Positions 46,772 through 59,039 of a stretch of 64,000 nucleotides of DNA are shown here, piece by piece. Made by a program: the position numbers and the translations under genes. The stretch comes from Toxorhynchites rutilus septentrionalis (Eukaryota; Arthropoda; Insecta; Diptera; Culicidae): the NCBI RefSeq assembly GCF_029784135.1, contig NC_073746.1, positions 103,184,515 through 103,248,514 on the forward strand, written 5' to 3'. Below the pieces are notes generated by a model. That model had not been told where the DNA came from. It searched no databases and saw only the letters and a list, made by a program, of their open reading frames with translations. Each line of letters starts with the position of its first letter. The stretch's first letter is position 1.

Positions 46772-47850
46772 TAGGATTGAGTGATCTTGGATCGATATCT
46801 AAAAGATCGATTTTTTCCTCTCCGATTTCCGATTTTTCGGATCGATTCTTTGTTCTCCAAAAAACCGCGAAAATCAATCTTTTCTTTTCGATTGTTTCGA
46901 TCTTTTTGATCGTAGAGAAATGTTCGTAAATTTATTTCTCAGTGGATACCAAAACCCACCTGACAAATTTCATAAACATCGGATCCCTCTCAAAGTTTTC
47001 AAAATTTTGCAGATAACTCACAAGCAGTTTTGTAAATACAGTAGAACCTCGATTATCCGCTGAAGCGAGTTCTATAGCAATTCTATAGAATTTTCCGAAC
47101 TTTTTCCGTCATTGGTAGGTACTTGATCTTTTGTTTAGATCATGGCTCTCACATTATCTATCATGGTTCTCACATGCTGAAATGTCTTTTTTTTGTGTTC
47201 ACAATTCATTTTAGTCCCCTATTGCTTTGTTCGCGATTTTCGTTATCCGAGGTGACGTTGCCAGACTATTCCGCGGTTAATCGGTGTTCTACCTTATGAT
47301 CATTACCAAACAAATGATCACAAGTTATATTTTCACCATCACATCAATAGGCTAACAGTGAAATTTGTGACGAAATCGGATGGTAACACCAGGTCCAGCT
47401 GAAGTGTTCTTTTCTAGAACTGGAATTACTACCAGGATTTCGATTAAATGCCAGACGTATGGCACGGTTATATTTTATGGGATTATTGTCAGCGGAGTTC
47501 TGGATGAATATTAGTTGTTGAATTTCTAATAATAAAATTCTTATTTTTAATTAAATAATTCCACGACGGTTCAAAATAAATGCCCTGGAAAATACAATGT
47601 TTTCTAAGCTTTGAGTTTTTTTGTGATTTTCATTTTGAGAATCAAAATAAAATGCTTTTGATGTTTGAATAGCAATGTGAAATGTTTATTCCATTTGAGG
47701 GAAAGACAATACTTATATAAAACAAGCAAATAAATTGGAAAAAAGACATTCGATTTTTCGAAGATCGATTATTTGGTACTGATTTAATCAGTGAATTGAT
47801 CCCTGCGCCGTTTAGAAAATCAATGATTCTAAAGATCGCCCTATCCTAAT
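46772..47850. mobile_element. Putative MITE with AT-rich body and nested pogo-like MITE
   Basis: The outer ends (TAGGATTGAGTGATCTT and AAGATCGCCCTATCCTA) form an imperfect inverted repeat. Both ends are rich in GATCGATT words. No coding sequence. Boundaries are approximate. Confidence 0.5.
47039..47294. mobile_element. pogo/Tigger-like MITE, nested
   Basis: Left end CAGTAGAACCTCGATTATCC follows TA; the right end reads CGGTTAATCGGTGTTCTACC, an imperfect inverse. CAGT termini with TA targets are typical of pogo/Tigger non-autonomous elements. About 256 bp. Confidence 0.65.
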
Positions 47851-49737
47851 GGGAAAACCGAAATACAAACTGAAACACGCGAGTTCCAAAAAACACAAGC
47901 TTTAAGCAATTTCCTTAATATGCTCAAGTTCAAAACTACATTGATTGGAAAGAAGGAAGAAATGTAAAAATCTTTTTATCATGTTGTCTTTATCCCTTAA
48001 CTGAATAACGACGAGGTGAAATAGATCGGATCGCAGATAGGAATGTAATCGTTACAAGAAGTGCCTACACAAAAAGAACGAACATTCAGCGATTCTTCAT
48101 TCTCCGGAGAATAAACTAAAGGAAGCTGTGAAATCGAACAGTGTCAGAAGAATCTCACTTAACATCAGGAGAAACTAAGGAAAGAATCTAACGCAAATGA
48201 ATCATGATATAATGAACAGAATGAATTGCCGAAATAGTTGGAGCAAAAATCGGTTTGATACAAAACCGAAAAATAAATTCAAGAACTGCAAAAAATAGTT
48301 TCCCAAGACTCACAATATCCATTCCAACAGATGAGCTCATCAATTTACCGCGATTTAAGAATTGTGATGACAATCCTAATGGAGCAAACGTTTCTGTAGT
48401 TGTAAGTCACTTCCACACGATTCTTTAAACTTTTTTATTAATCTGACAGTGGTGGCAGTTTTCAACATTTTGGGCCCTACACTGTTCCTGCTGCGCTTTC
48501 CATTCATCCCCATACCCTTTATAAGGTCGTGGCAACTATATTACCACCAACTAAAAATATTTTTTTCGCTGCACTTGGAATACTATTTCACTATCTTACT
48601 CAACTAAAAATATCGAAATGTATCTGGCCAATTTTTTGGGCTACTAAAAATGTACGATGTTAATTTGGGAGTCATCTTTATGTAACAAAACCACGACTTT
48701 AGAGCACCGGCAGAACATTCTGTTTAAATTCGATGAAAATGCAACAAGTTGTTAAGTTTTTCACTGTAAACGTACTATTCCGTTCAAGATCATGCAGTTT
48801 TTTTAATAAAATAGAATAAATGGTGCATTTGATTAAAAATTCAAATTTTCAATTTTTTCTTTGAAACTTTGTATAAAAAAACAGTTTTTTCTGTGCGCTA
48901 GATATATTGTAAATCGCTGAAATAATCGATATCGCTGCACTAGAAATATTGTTTCGCTTTTTGCATAATCAAAGGCGCAATAAAGTGAATTTACAAGGCA
49001 GTGTTTTTAGGATTAACGGGCCATGGCAACTATATTGCCACCTGTTGGTATCGCTACATCGACTAATAGGCAATACGCCCTTTACACAACCAGCATACGC
49101 TGGCCACATCCGGTGATCTGGCAGAGGATTGTTGGTTGTTGACAAAAAATCATAGGAAAAACGAAGAAGTTGCACAATTCACCTGAGCCCGTTTTGTTCC
49201 TAGAAAACCACTTGCAGAGTTATATTTACAATTCTTTTGAAATAATCCTAATTTGTGCCTAATTCTAGAATTTCCCTTAAAATAATTATACTAAACTAGA
49301 GGTAGTAAAATGTAGTGAAAATATTTAATACAACCCCTAATTATAATTAAATTTTAGTTGAAACTTGTGTTCGTGTGAAAGAAAAAAAAGGAAATTGCTA
49401 TTTCTACGGAATACTCGCGGCAAAAGTATAAAGAAAAAACTTATTATAGGTACTAAATGTTAAAATTATTCATACAGTTTGCTATTATTTAAGGACCTAC
49501 AAAAAACTAAGTACTACACTAAATTTCGTTGTACGATAGCTGGAAGAGTCATTAATAGTATGCACTGCTGAGATTAATCTAAGCTTAAGTCTAATTTTGT
49601 TTTCTTGTAAGAATTTTGTAAACTCTTCTAAATAAAGCGATTTACGGAATCTTCGTGTTACTACTATCGAACAACACCACCAATTTTGCAACTGTTTCAA
49701 TGGTGCAATTCCAAATGAAATCGGCAAACGACAAAAC
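47851..49737. other. Unassigned AT-rich DNA
   Basis: 48524-48560 and 49016-49052 share TGGCAACTATATTNCCACC, a weak direct repeat. No gene seen. Confidence 0.4.
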
Positions 49738-50262
49738 ATGAGTATTTTTGATTCGAATGAAAGTTGGTATTCCGTGTGGTTTGGAGGAGATATGGGTTTT
49801 TCACAGTAATTGGGAATTTTTTGATTCAAGCGTAACTTTTCAAAAGGACGTATCGATTTTAGTAAGAGAAATCTTAGATAATATATATCTATTTAGTGTC
49901 TTATAGTGTCTTAGAAAGAGTTATAGAGTATTGAAATTTAAACGTGAAAAACATATTCATTCTTTCCGGGGTTTTTGTTCCGAAAACAGTACGAAATGTT
50001 CATTTGAAGAACGTTTCTTAACCGTGTCAGTGGTTGAGAAACTTAAGTTAACGAGATACAATATCCTTATAGATACATTTTTAAAAATTGCGAATCATGC
50101 CGTTTAATTCTATATAGAGAAAAAATGCGAATTATGCCGTTTATACTGATCTATTTATCTCTATCTATATAGAGTCAAAAAATTCACAATTGCTGTGGAA
50201 AACTCATATTTCCTACAACCCAAACAGAATACACACTTTCATTCGAATCAAAAATACGTGTT
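49738..50262. repeat. Foldback repeat with about 95-bp inverted arms
   Basis: 49738-49832 and 50163-50262 are inverted copies (arms include GTATTTTTGATTCGAATGAA and TTTTTCACAGTAATTGGGAA), with a 330-bp AT-rich centre. About 85% alike by eye. Confidence 0.7.
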
Positions 50263-52555
50263 TAAAAAATCTGCATTTTTAGGATTAGAAATTTTAGTGT
50301 AAATTTTTTCAAAGGTAAATATGTGGTATTCCTCATGTAAGGATTATGTTTTCTGAAGTTCTCTGAAGATGTAGTTTCCCCGGCCTCATATAGTGTTAAG
50401 AGCGCTTGCACAATATCAGTGTCGGTCCCAGCTTTAAAAGATATTTATTGTATAGAATGAAAATAGTCAGACATTCGATTGGAACATTTCGTAACGCATC
50501 CGAAAACAAAGCCAAATAATTTTTATTTTCTTACTCTGTAACTGTAAGTCCCAGTGATCGATGCTCTCCTAACAAAAAGCTCAGTATCGGTGTCTAGGGA
50601 CCGATGTAATGTTCGACGTGTTTATGCAAAATAGTACCAAAAAAATTATTTCATAACAGATTATAAAAAAATTAAAATATTTCTGTTAGAAAACATTCAG
50701 ACACGAAAGCATGAAAAGTATTCTCCACAGGGCGATAAATTCTCAAAAGCTCGAAGACGTTGAACAGATGGTAACCCTAGATATATAAGAACGTTTTGTT
50801 CCGAGTCTGCTATTCCCACTTCCGATTTCTGCGATAAATATTTATATTTTCTTTTCTCCCGCGTTTCGCTCTCTTCAAAGCGTACACTCTTCGCGTTCGG
50901 TTACAGTAGACTTCTCCCACGCGTCTATCCGCAATATCAGCGTGTACAGAGAAGCAACGAGCGCCGGTATTGCATAATATGTAGCAAAGAAAACATAAAC
51001 ATTCTGCACACATGCACACACCCCTCGTGAGCCGTAAAGTAAAACGGAATGAAAACATTGACATAATCTCTTCGCTCGCTCTTTCTCTCTCTCCGCTCTG
51101 ACGCCAGCCCGATTTGCGCTATTTGCTCACACAGAATTGCAAGGAAAGACGAAAACGCCGAAAGCAAACAAACTTTTCCTATCGGTTTTGAGAGAGCAAA
51201 TCACATGTCGCAGTGGAAAATGGCTCTAAAGAGAGACGTAGAAACAGTTCATCCCCTAGCGTCGCACTCTTGTGCAATGAAAAGCGTCCCTCTTTAAAAT
51301 CACGCTCACGCTCTCGCGACGGGAAAATAAGAAAACTAAAGTAAACATTCGGTCACAAATATGACATCAAGTTTTGCCATACCAACAGCATCATCACCAT
51401 CTGACGGGATTCATATAACCAGTGCTATCTATGCGGAGAGCATGGAAAGGAGCAAAGACGATGAAAACTTGGCACAATTTAGGGATGCCTCAAACGTGAT
51501 GGTGTTAATATAAACACTAATAATTTATAATCGAGACCTGTAAAAACTGAAAAAAACTTACCGAGCGCATTAGAAATGTCTAAATCAAACATTTATGAGC
51601 AGAAGACAAGTTAAAAGCCTAATATTTGTAATATTTGACAGAAAACAAGAGCAGAAATAGTTTTGAATAGATTTTTAGATTAATTCGTTTTGATACGATG
51701 TGACCAAAGGAAACGGCTCCAGTAAAACCGCGTATATGGCACGAAGAAGTTTAAGAAAACTGATGTGCCATTGATTTATTCTTTTTTTTTTTTTTTGAAA
51801 ACTATGATGTGGTTAACTAAATGAAATGTTAGTTAACCAAAACAAAACATATGAGAACACCAATTCGAGATATTTTATGCGTGCATATTTTTGAACAGGA
51901 AGATTCGAGTATGACGAGGATGAGATCCATTATCGTGCATATATTAACGACCAATCAAACGCTGGATTCACAGTCCGAGAATTTAATGATTCAATTAAAG
52001 TAAACATCAAAAATAATGAGCACCGCAGAGTGTATTCAATTTCCCCACAACAGGCCGTGAAAACTTGATACACGTTCTGGTACATAAAACTGAAAGCGCT
52101 CCTTGTTCGTGACAACGATGTGTGCAACCCCCCAAATATTTGTCCAAAAGCCCGTTATGAGTGTAAAGCTGATTACCAGCCGTCTATCATCTTATTTTCG
52201 TAACACCGGTTCGTTCTGTCCTTACCCCACTCCCTGTTATGCTCTTTTCTAGTTATGAGCATCTATATGAAAGCGGCTTTTGCAGTGTAACCCGGAAAAC
52301 TGGTGGAATCGATTTGGAGTTGCACCAGAACTTACTGTTGCTGATTTCAATGAAGCGATAACAAAATATAAGTTAATTAAAATATCCCCTCTGTTCCGGT
52401 GTATCAAACTGATAATGAGTTTTTGTGGTATGTAACCGTAGAATTGTGGCTACGGTTTGTTAGATTCTATTGTATAGATATGGAAAACTAGTTATAATAT
52501 AAAATATTCTAGTGAAAAATCTGTTTATTACTTAAGTAAAAATTACTTCTAGCTC
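50263..52555. other. Intergenic DNA with a GAGA/CTCT-rich unique block (50.8-51.33 kb)
   Basis: 50800-51330 is rich in CTCTCTC, CGCTC and CACGC motifs and in CG dinucleotides, resembling insect promoter or Polycomb/GAGA-factor target regions. No transcript could be assigned. The remainder is AT-rich and unassigned. Confidence 0.35.
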
Positions 52556-53054
52556 TTTTTTTTTATCCCATTTATTTATTTATTAGGCTCATTAGCATTT
52601 TAGCTGTAACAGAGCCGGGTTTAATTGTGTACATGTACATATGTTTACGTTTCTATAAATTGTAAATTACACAGTAGATAGTAGTAGCCATTTAGACGTT
52701 AAGTTTTCCGTTCCATTACATTATGGTTAATTACACAGTAGTAGACATTTAGGCGTAAGGGTATTCTTTCTGTTCTTCCATTATCCAGTTAGACCGGACA
52801 GCGGAGACAGTTGATATTGATCATTGTTGGGTTATTTATAGAACAGCAGGCCGATGTTTCTTGCAGAGCAGAGCAGTTGTATGGATGAATCGATCTTTGT
52901 TCCACCGTGGATCGATATCCATCGCTGATGATGGTTGCGTGGACGTAGTTATTCTATAACAACACAAAGATGGTTGAGGGCCCTGAGTTTGAACTCACGA
53001 TCGATCGCTTGGTAAGCGAACGCGTAACCAAGTAGCTACGAAGACCCCCCTAAT
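52556..53054 (-). mobile_element. Second, longer tRNA-headed SINE (499 bp)
   Basis: On the minus strand it starts with a tRNA-like head (box A near TAGCTACTTGGTTA, box B GTGAGTTCAAACTC) and ends with AATAAATAAATAAATGGG and an A run. A perfect 9-bp duplication TTCTAGCTC flanks it (52547-52555 and 53055-53063). Distinct from the Feilai-like family. Confidence 0.85.
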
Positions 53055-53063
53055 TTCTAGCTC

Positions 53064-53383
53064 AGTAATGCTAGGAAATTTCGTTTGACCCATCATGACC
53101 CAAGTGTATCCAAATTCTGGGTAGATCTTTCTAATTCATCATATTATGTCTCGAACGTGATAGAAAACTAAAAATACCATTTGAAATGTTTTCAACATCA
53201 ACATATCTGATGAATGAGGTTTCATACGATCAGATTCAAACAATCAAATCTCATGTTGATAACATATTTTTACCGGGTTTTGTACAAGATTCTACTATTT
53301 TACACTCGTCGTGTGGTGTTTTATCACACGATGCACAAATTTTAACTCAACTCATTTTAAAAATAAAATTACCGGAAATCTTA
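53064..53383. other. Unassigned flank
   Basis: A 100-codon plus-strand frame overlaps the next element's end; no recognised protein. Confidence 0.35.
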
Positions 53384-54560
53384 CGGGGGCAGTCCGATAA
53401 GTACTCAGCCAACAAAAAAAAAACCATTTTTTTGCAAAAGTGGCGATTTATTTCTCAATATAGTCTCCTTTTAGCTCGATACACTTGACCCAGCGATGCT
53501 CCAACTTCTTTAATCCATCTGAAAAATACGGTTTCTCGATGTCTGCAAAGTAGGCCTCCGTGGCGGCGATGAACTCCTCATTCGACTCAAATTTCTGCTC
53601 GACGAGTGACTTTTCCATGTTTGGAAGCAAAAAAAGTCGCACGGGGCCAAATATGGAGAATACGGTAGATGGGGTAGCTTGTAGTGCAATTCGACCAATT
53701 TGGCCGTGGCGACGGCGGAGGTGCGGGCCGGTGCGTTGTCGTGGTGGAAGAGCACCTGTTTTTTTCGCCAGGTGGGGCCGTTTTCTGCAAACCGGCGTCA
53801 AATCGGCCCAATAATTCGGTATAGTAGAGCCCTGTGACCGTTTTGCCCTTCTCCAATTAGTCGATGTAGATCACACCTTGTGAATCCCGGAAAACGGTGG
53901 CATCACCTTTCCGGTCGATAGTACAGTCTTCGCCTTCTTCGGAGCACGTTCTCCGGGTGAAGTCTACTGTTTTGACTGCTCCTTGGTCTCTGGTGTGTAC
54001 CAGTAGATTCATGTTTCGTCGACGGTCACAAAACGACGCAGAAACTCCTTCGGATTGCGCTTAAACAGCGTCAAACACTGCTCTGAAGTGGTCTCACGGA
54101 TGCTCTTGTTGTCCGTAGAAAGCAAACGCGGCACCCATCGCGCCGACAGCTTTCTCATACTCAAAATTTCATGCTGGATATGACCCACGCGGTCTTTTGA
54201 GATGCCTACTGTTTTCGCTATCTCACGCACCTTCAATCGGCGGTCTGCTAATACGAGATCGTGGATTTTTGTCACGTTATCCTCGGTGGTAGACGTTTTC
54301 GGGGGAACTTGGGCGTGGCTCATCAAAAAGCGACCACGTTGAAACTCGTTAAAACAATTTTTGACGATCGCCATCGAAGGAAAAGAGTCACCGTATACAG
54401 AATCCAAGCGATCTTTGATTTCGCTGCGCGATTTCCCTTCCGAGAACAAGAATCGAATCACCGACCGATATTGCCCATTTTCAATTTTTCTAAAATCCGC
54501 GGACACGCCCGCTCCCACACACGGTCGTAACAAAACTACGAGTCCGATTCGGCTGGAATT
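53384..54560 (-). pseudogene. Decayed mariner-family transposase (SETMAR-like type)
   Basis: The left end CGGGGGCAGTCCGATAAG follows TA and looks like a mariner terminal repeat. On the minus strand the gene runs from about 54500 (YRSVIRFLFSEGKSRSEIK, then a helix-turn-helix REIAKTVGISKDRVGHI) through RRFVTVDET (first catalytic Asp) at 54010, HHDNAPAR(T/H)S near 53745 and YSPYLAPCDFFCF near 53650, ending LKGDYIEK at 53450. Several frameshifts and substitutions (Asp replaced by Tyr in the PDLAP motif) make it dead. The right terminal repeat is missing; the foldback repeat begins at 54571. Confidence 0.82.
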
Positions 54561-54824
54561 TTGAAAAAAAAAAAGTCCAATTAAAATTCGCATTGGGTTG
54601 AATAAACACAAAGTAAGTAAAAACGTTTTGAAAAAGTTTTCCATTTCGAACATGTTTCATCTATATTAAAATAACATGTTTTTACTGATGGGAAAAATTG
54701 ATAATTGTGTTCGGTATTGTTGATTATCTTATATTACATTGGTGAGTTTTTTTTTCTTTATGTCATCCATACATATCACAGGAGGCGTCTCGTCTAGGAT
54801 CACAGAGGGCGGTTTTCATCGATT

Positions 54825-55136
54825 CCCGGAATAGAGCGCAGGAGAAAACGACTGCAACAGAAACCACCACTGATAAAAAGTGTAGTAGGCTATAAATATT
54901 GTGGCGCGGCGGCTTCGGCCGCCTCGATTCCTTATCCTCGCCAAATGGGGACTTCGTCCCCATTACATTGTCCTCAGAATAAATTTCGGAAAACGAGAAC
55001 AAAAGAATAAATTTATAATAGAAATGTGAGGCATTTATACACATGATGTTTTTCCCGCGCCAAATATTTCTAGCCTACTACACTTTTTCTAAGTGGTTGT
55101 TTCTGTTGCAGTTGTTTACTGTGGCGATTTATTCCG
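54825..55136. mobile_element. Foldback MITE (about 310 bp) inserted in the left arm
   Basis: Ends are inverted for about 90 bp (CCCGGAATA, then AACTGCAACAGAAAC, then AAAAAGTGTAGTAGGCTA). Comparison with the uninterrupted right arm shows TTTTCATC on both sides, a likely 8-bp target duplication. 8-bp targets suggest a hAT- or P-like mover. No coding capacity. Confidence 0.65.
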
Positions 55137-55279
55137 GTCACGTTTTCATCATATCTCGTTCTACTTCAGTATTTTTTATCTGATACGCACCATCCAACAA
55201 CTGTTTACCATCCTTCTGTCATCATCACTCGGTAAACACTGGTGGAGTGAACAAACAATAGTCAACAACCAAACAAAAC

Positions 55280-55295
55280 GGCCCTTTTCAGGGCC
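55280..55295 (+). promoter_or_regulatory. Canonical histone-mRNA 3' stem-loop within a repeat
   Basis: GGCCCTTTTCAGGGCC is a perfect 6-bp stem with a TTTC loop, matching the replication-dependent histone 3'-end consensus, preceded by an AACAAAAC context and followed by ACCA. A purine-rich TATCAAAGATT about 10 nt downstream could act as the U7-pairing element. No histone coding sequence is attached. The right-arm copy at about 56529-56545 is degenerate. Confidence 0.7.
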
Positions 55296-55639
55296 ACCAA
55301 ATCATTATCAAAGATTTTAACGATGTAGTTCTTCAAACATATCCAAAATCAACAGATAGCCTAACGGAATACTACGTCAACTATGCGTTCTCGGACACAA
55401 CCCTCCTGTGACTTTTTCCCACTGAGCTGTGTTCCCTAACACGGACCTCAAAATTGATGTGCCTGGGGGAATCCGCTTCGCAAACACATGCAAGTCGGGG
55501 GTATTTTTTGGTATTGAGTACTTTTGTACTCGCTTGTCGTTGCGCAGACCGGAATATGTTTCCCTAAAACGTACTTTTAAACTGAGTAGACTGGGAAAAT
55601 CACCATTTCAGATACTGGAAGTGAATGAACTTTCGCGGT

Positions 55640-55803
55640 GGAGCCGATCTGGCGTAGTGGTAACATCTATACCTCTCTCGCTGAAGATCACGAGTTCAAT
55701 TCTCACTCCCAACATTCTTCCAAAATTGGAAGTAAAAAGTGACGAACCAGCCAAAAGTGTTGAAAGTCACTATAATACAGATATAAAAAAAAAAAAAAAA
55801 AAA
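55640..55803 (+). mobile_element. Full-length tRNA-derived SINE (Feilai-like)
   Basis: Most complete copy: head GGAGCCGATCTGGCGTAGTG with box A, GAGTTCAATTC box B, a body ending GTCACTATAATACAG, then a tail of about 20 A. A perfect 12-bp duplication AACTTTCGCGGT flanks it (55628-55639 and 55804-55815). Confidence 0.93.
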
Positions 55804-56211
55804 AACTTTCGCGGTTCAAGAACTACGTAAACATGAGATGTGCAATAATTTCAGAGGGAAATGTAAAATACAATGATCGTTTGACAATTCTTCCGTTCGC
55901 ATATTTTGGTAGTCCTAGGCATCATATCAAACGTAAAAGGACGTTCATCAAATTTATTTGTAACGAAGAACATAATTTATTACAAAAATTTTGATGCATT
56001 CTAAAAAATGTTCAAGTTATAAGCACTTGGAATCTTTCATTTTTCCTGCCTGTTCTGTGTTTAGGTTTTCATTTTACCCGCCATATACGCCGGTTAGACG
56101 TAGTCCCACATCAAAATCAGAGTACTATCAGATGCTTTTAGAAGTTTTTGGGTATGTAAAATAATGAAATAATATACCAAATGCAGCGAAAAAAAAAATT
56201 TCGTTGGTGGC

Positions 56212-56270
56212 AATAATTCTCTTAACGCTTTTACCGGAAGTGGCACTGTAAAAGCGTTGAGAGAATTATT
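56212..56270. repeat. Compact hairpin with 23-bp arms
   Basis: 56212-56234 and 56248-56270 are inverted with one G:T-type mismatch, with a 13-nt loop. It lies in the centre of the foldback element. Confidence 0.8.
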
Positions 56271-56881
56271 TTGTTTTGGTTTGCGTCCCTGATATTTTTC
56301 TTTGGGAACGTTCCAGGAACGCTCAAATATTGTGTTGCAAAATTGCATATACTCGAGCGTTTCTGAAACTACGAACATAGAAAACCGTAAAAAAAAATGT
56401 CACAGGAGGGTTGTGTCCGAGACACGACCGCATAGTCGACGTAGGATTCCGTTAGGTTATCTGTTGATTTTGGATATGTTTGAAGAATCACATCGTTAAA
56501 CTCTTTGATAATGATTAGGTGGCTCTGAATCAGGGCCGTTTTGTTTGGTTGTTAGGTATTGTTTGTTCACTATACCAGTGTTTACCGAGTGATGATGAAA
56601 GAAGGATGGTAAACAGCGTATCAGATAAAAGATACGGAAGTGAAACGAGATATGATGAAAACCGCCTCCTGTGTTATGTATGGATGAAATAAAGAAAAAA
56701 AAACTCACCAATGTAATATAAGATAATTACCAATACCGAACACAAGTATCGATTTTTCTCATCAGTAAAAACATGTTACTTTAATACAGAGAAAACATAT
56801 TTGAAATGGCAAAGGTAATTTTCTTTTATAGTTTTTACTTTTTGAGTGTTTATTCAATCCAATGCGAATTTTAATTGGACT

Positions 56882-58825
56882 AACAATAACTAATACTATA
56901 TGGGAAAACACTATTTGTAATATTTCTTCATTTTTCTAATTTTTCTCGCCATATAAACTTTCCTTGTGTGAAAATGAACACAACAAAACAGACAGCTTAA
57001 ACCAAACAACTCGTTATCGAGCGGGAACACACCTTAGTTTTGACGTAGATCTACGTCTTTCATTAAGGGTGCCAAATCAGAAAACAGGTCATGTTTTATG
57101 AAATAAAGTTAACGTTAATAACTATTTTTGCTGCGAACGTATTTTCACGATTTGCATACCAATAAAATCGGAAATATCGGAAATAATCGGAAAATAGATT
57201 TGTTTGATATGATATACATTACTATCCCAAAGTCTGTATATGGTTGAAATTGATGAAAATTGGAAGCAATCTCATTTCCTCATACCATTTATGCTGACCA
57301 TTTATGTGCTCTCCCGAACAGAGCTGTCAATATCGAGCAACTTATCGACGAACAACGAAGGGGAAATTGTAAGATTTAAAGTCTCCGTGAACAAAGGAAA
57401 AGAAGAATAACGAAGGGGAATATTTGCCTAGATTATAAACAGTAGATCTCGCTGAGGCAAACGTTCATTCTTCTCGAGGACACCGACTAGACAACACCGT
57501 TGCTGAGCGAGCTGAACCGCGAAAGATCGAGTGCCGAGGGCAATTGGGGTGGAGGAGTAATATGAGGAAAGAGTAGAGTTTTCGAAGGACATTTTTGAAG
57601 GCTAGAGATGAATGAACCGAAGATGTTCAAAGTCTATTTAATTCAACAAGGGAAGGAAAGGAAAAGAAGCAATGAACATCGCTTGTTCTTCCTTCTTTTG
57701 CGCCATCACATGTCTTCGTTTCGGACTGAGCTGTGGACGTGACCAAGGCACTCACTCGCTGATGTTTCTAGCATTGCAATCATTGCATCAAACTGACGCC
57801 ATTGCATTAATGTTTTGAGCTACACAATTGTGTAGGGAATCATCAAGCTGGGCATCGGCTCACCGAGAAAATAAATGTTCTGGAATTGTGTCTGTTTGCT
57901 TTAGCGTGCCAGTAGCACAACATTCTCCACCAATGATGACAGCTACGCTAATCGAGACCGGCAATATTAACAGAAAGGGCTTCTGTTGAGAAGAGCGTAA
58001 AACGGAGATAAGTGTGTGTATATTTAGTTGCTTCAAGTCATCGATATATGGATATTTGTGTGCGTACATGCGTGCTTCATAACTCGTACGCAAAAATAGT
58101 GCATCTTCGCTACGCTGAAACCTCATTCGTATCTCCTCCCGTGCACATTGGTGGTGCAAATTATGTCGCAGTTAACATTGTTTGTTTTCCGTCATCATAA
58201 AGGCTTCGTTGGTGCCTTTGACATTTCATCAATGCATTGAACTGACGCTATGGCGGAGCAGGCGTTAAGGTTGTGGGACTACCAAGGATCTTGAACGTCG
58301 TGCTGGAATGTTATAAGCTATTTGGGTTCGCGTGCCAGTCGCAAAACTGCCTTCAACTAGGATTGAATTTGCGCTAATCTTGATCATAAGCAATGCTGCT
58401 CTTTTCGAGGTTGTTGAGATTAACAGAAAGAGATAATTTCGTTTATTTAGTCACCATGGAAGTAAATGTCGTTCTGGAATTTTGTATGTGATTTGGTTTG
58501 GCAGTAGCAAAACTTTCTCCACTAGCGACATATATAAAATAACAGCGTAGTTCCACGTTAACAATGCGGTCGTGTCTTGGACACAACCTCCTATAATTTT
58601 TTATTTATGAAAATTGAAAGAAATCGTTTCATACATCAAGTCATTTTTAACACAACTGCTACCATATACAATTTTACATATACACTTCTGGTAAATTTTT
58701 CAAAATACACGATCGGTCATTGATATGAAATTTCACGAAGCAACCAACATTAAAGCTACAAATTTAAATTTTATTTGCTAGAATTAATCATATCACTCAC
58801 CTTACTTGAAATATAAAAATGCCCC
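56882..58825. repeat. Dispersed repeats, no gene
   Basis: 57035-57330 resembles 13665-13760 and 11390-11600 (GTGCCAAATCAGA, GCGAACNTATTTT). 57690-58600 holds two or three weak copies of a 400-500-bp unit (TGCATNNAACTGACGC, GTTCTGGAAT, GCCAGTNGCAAAAC). 58550-58595 carries the GCGGTCGTGTCTTGGACACA motif that also lies at 56405-56435. Confidence 0.5.
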
Positions 58826-58990
58826 CGACTTGCAAATAATTGCAATGCCGGTTTCCCCCAGGCAGCTTGGTTTTGATGTTTCTGTTAGGGAACACATTGC
58901 TTTAGGAACAAAAGTTCCCCCTACTTTCATGTATTTGCAATGCCGATTTCCCCCAGGCAGCTTGGTTTTGACGTCTCTGTTAGGGACGCG
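58826..58990. repeat. Direct repeat with CCCCCAGGCAGCTTGGTTTT
   Basis: Two copies about 95 bp apart of a GTTCCCTAACAC-type unit that is also present, inverted, at about 55425-55600 and, as a fragment, near 44285-44335. A dispersed non-autonomous family. Confidence 0.7.
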
Positions 58991-59039
58991 ACGCATATAT
59001 CGTCAATTTCGACCAATCAGAAGTGGGTATTTCCGTTAG

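Larger units (their letters stand above)
54571..56881. repeat. Large foldback (inverted-repeat) element, about 2.3 kb
   Basis: Left arm 54571-54790 plus 55138-55415 is the inverse of right arm 56395-56881. Outer ends read AGTCCAATTAAAATTCGC and its inverse. The left arm is interrupted by a 310-bp MITE; the centre holds a SINE. Both arms carry a histone-type stem-loop, intact on the left and decayed on the right. Confidence 0.8.

Noticed and set aside
52980..53054. Possible tRNA gene on the minus strand
   Set aside because: The tRNA-like head is part of a 499-bp SINE with target duplications and an A-rich tail.
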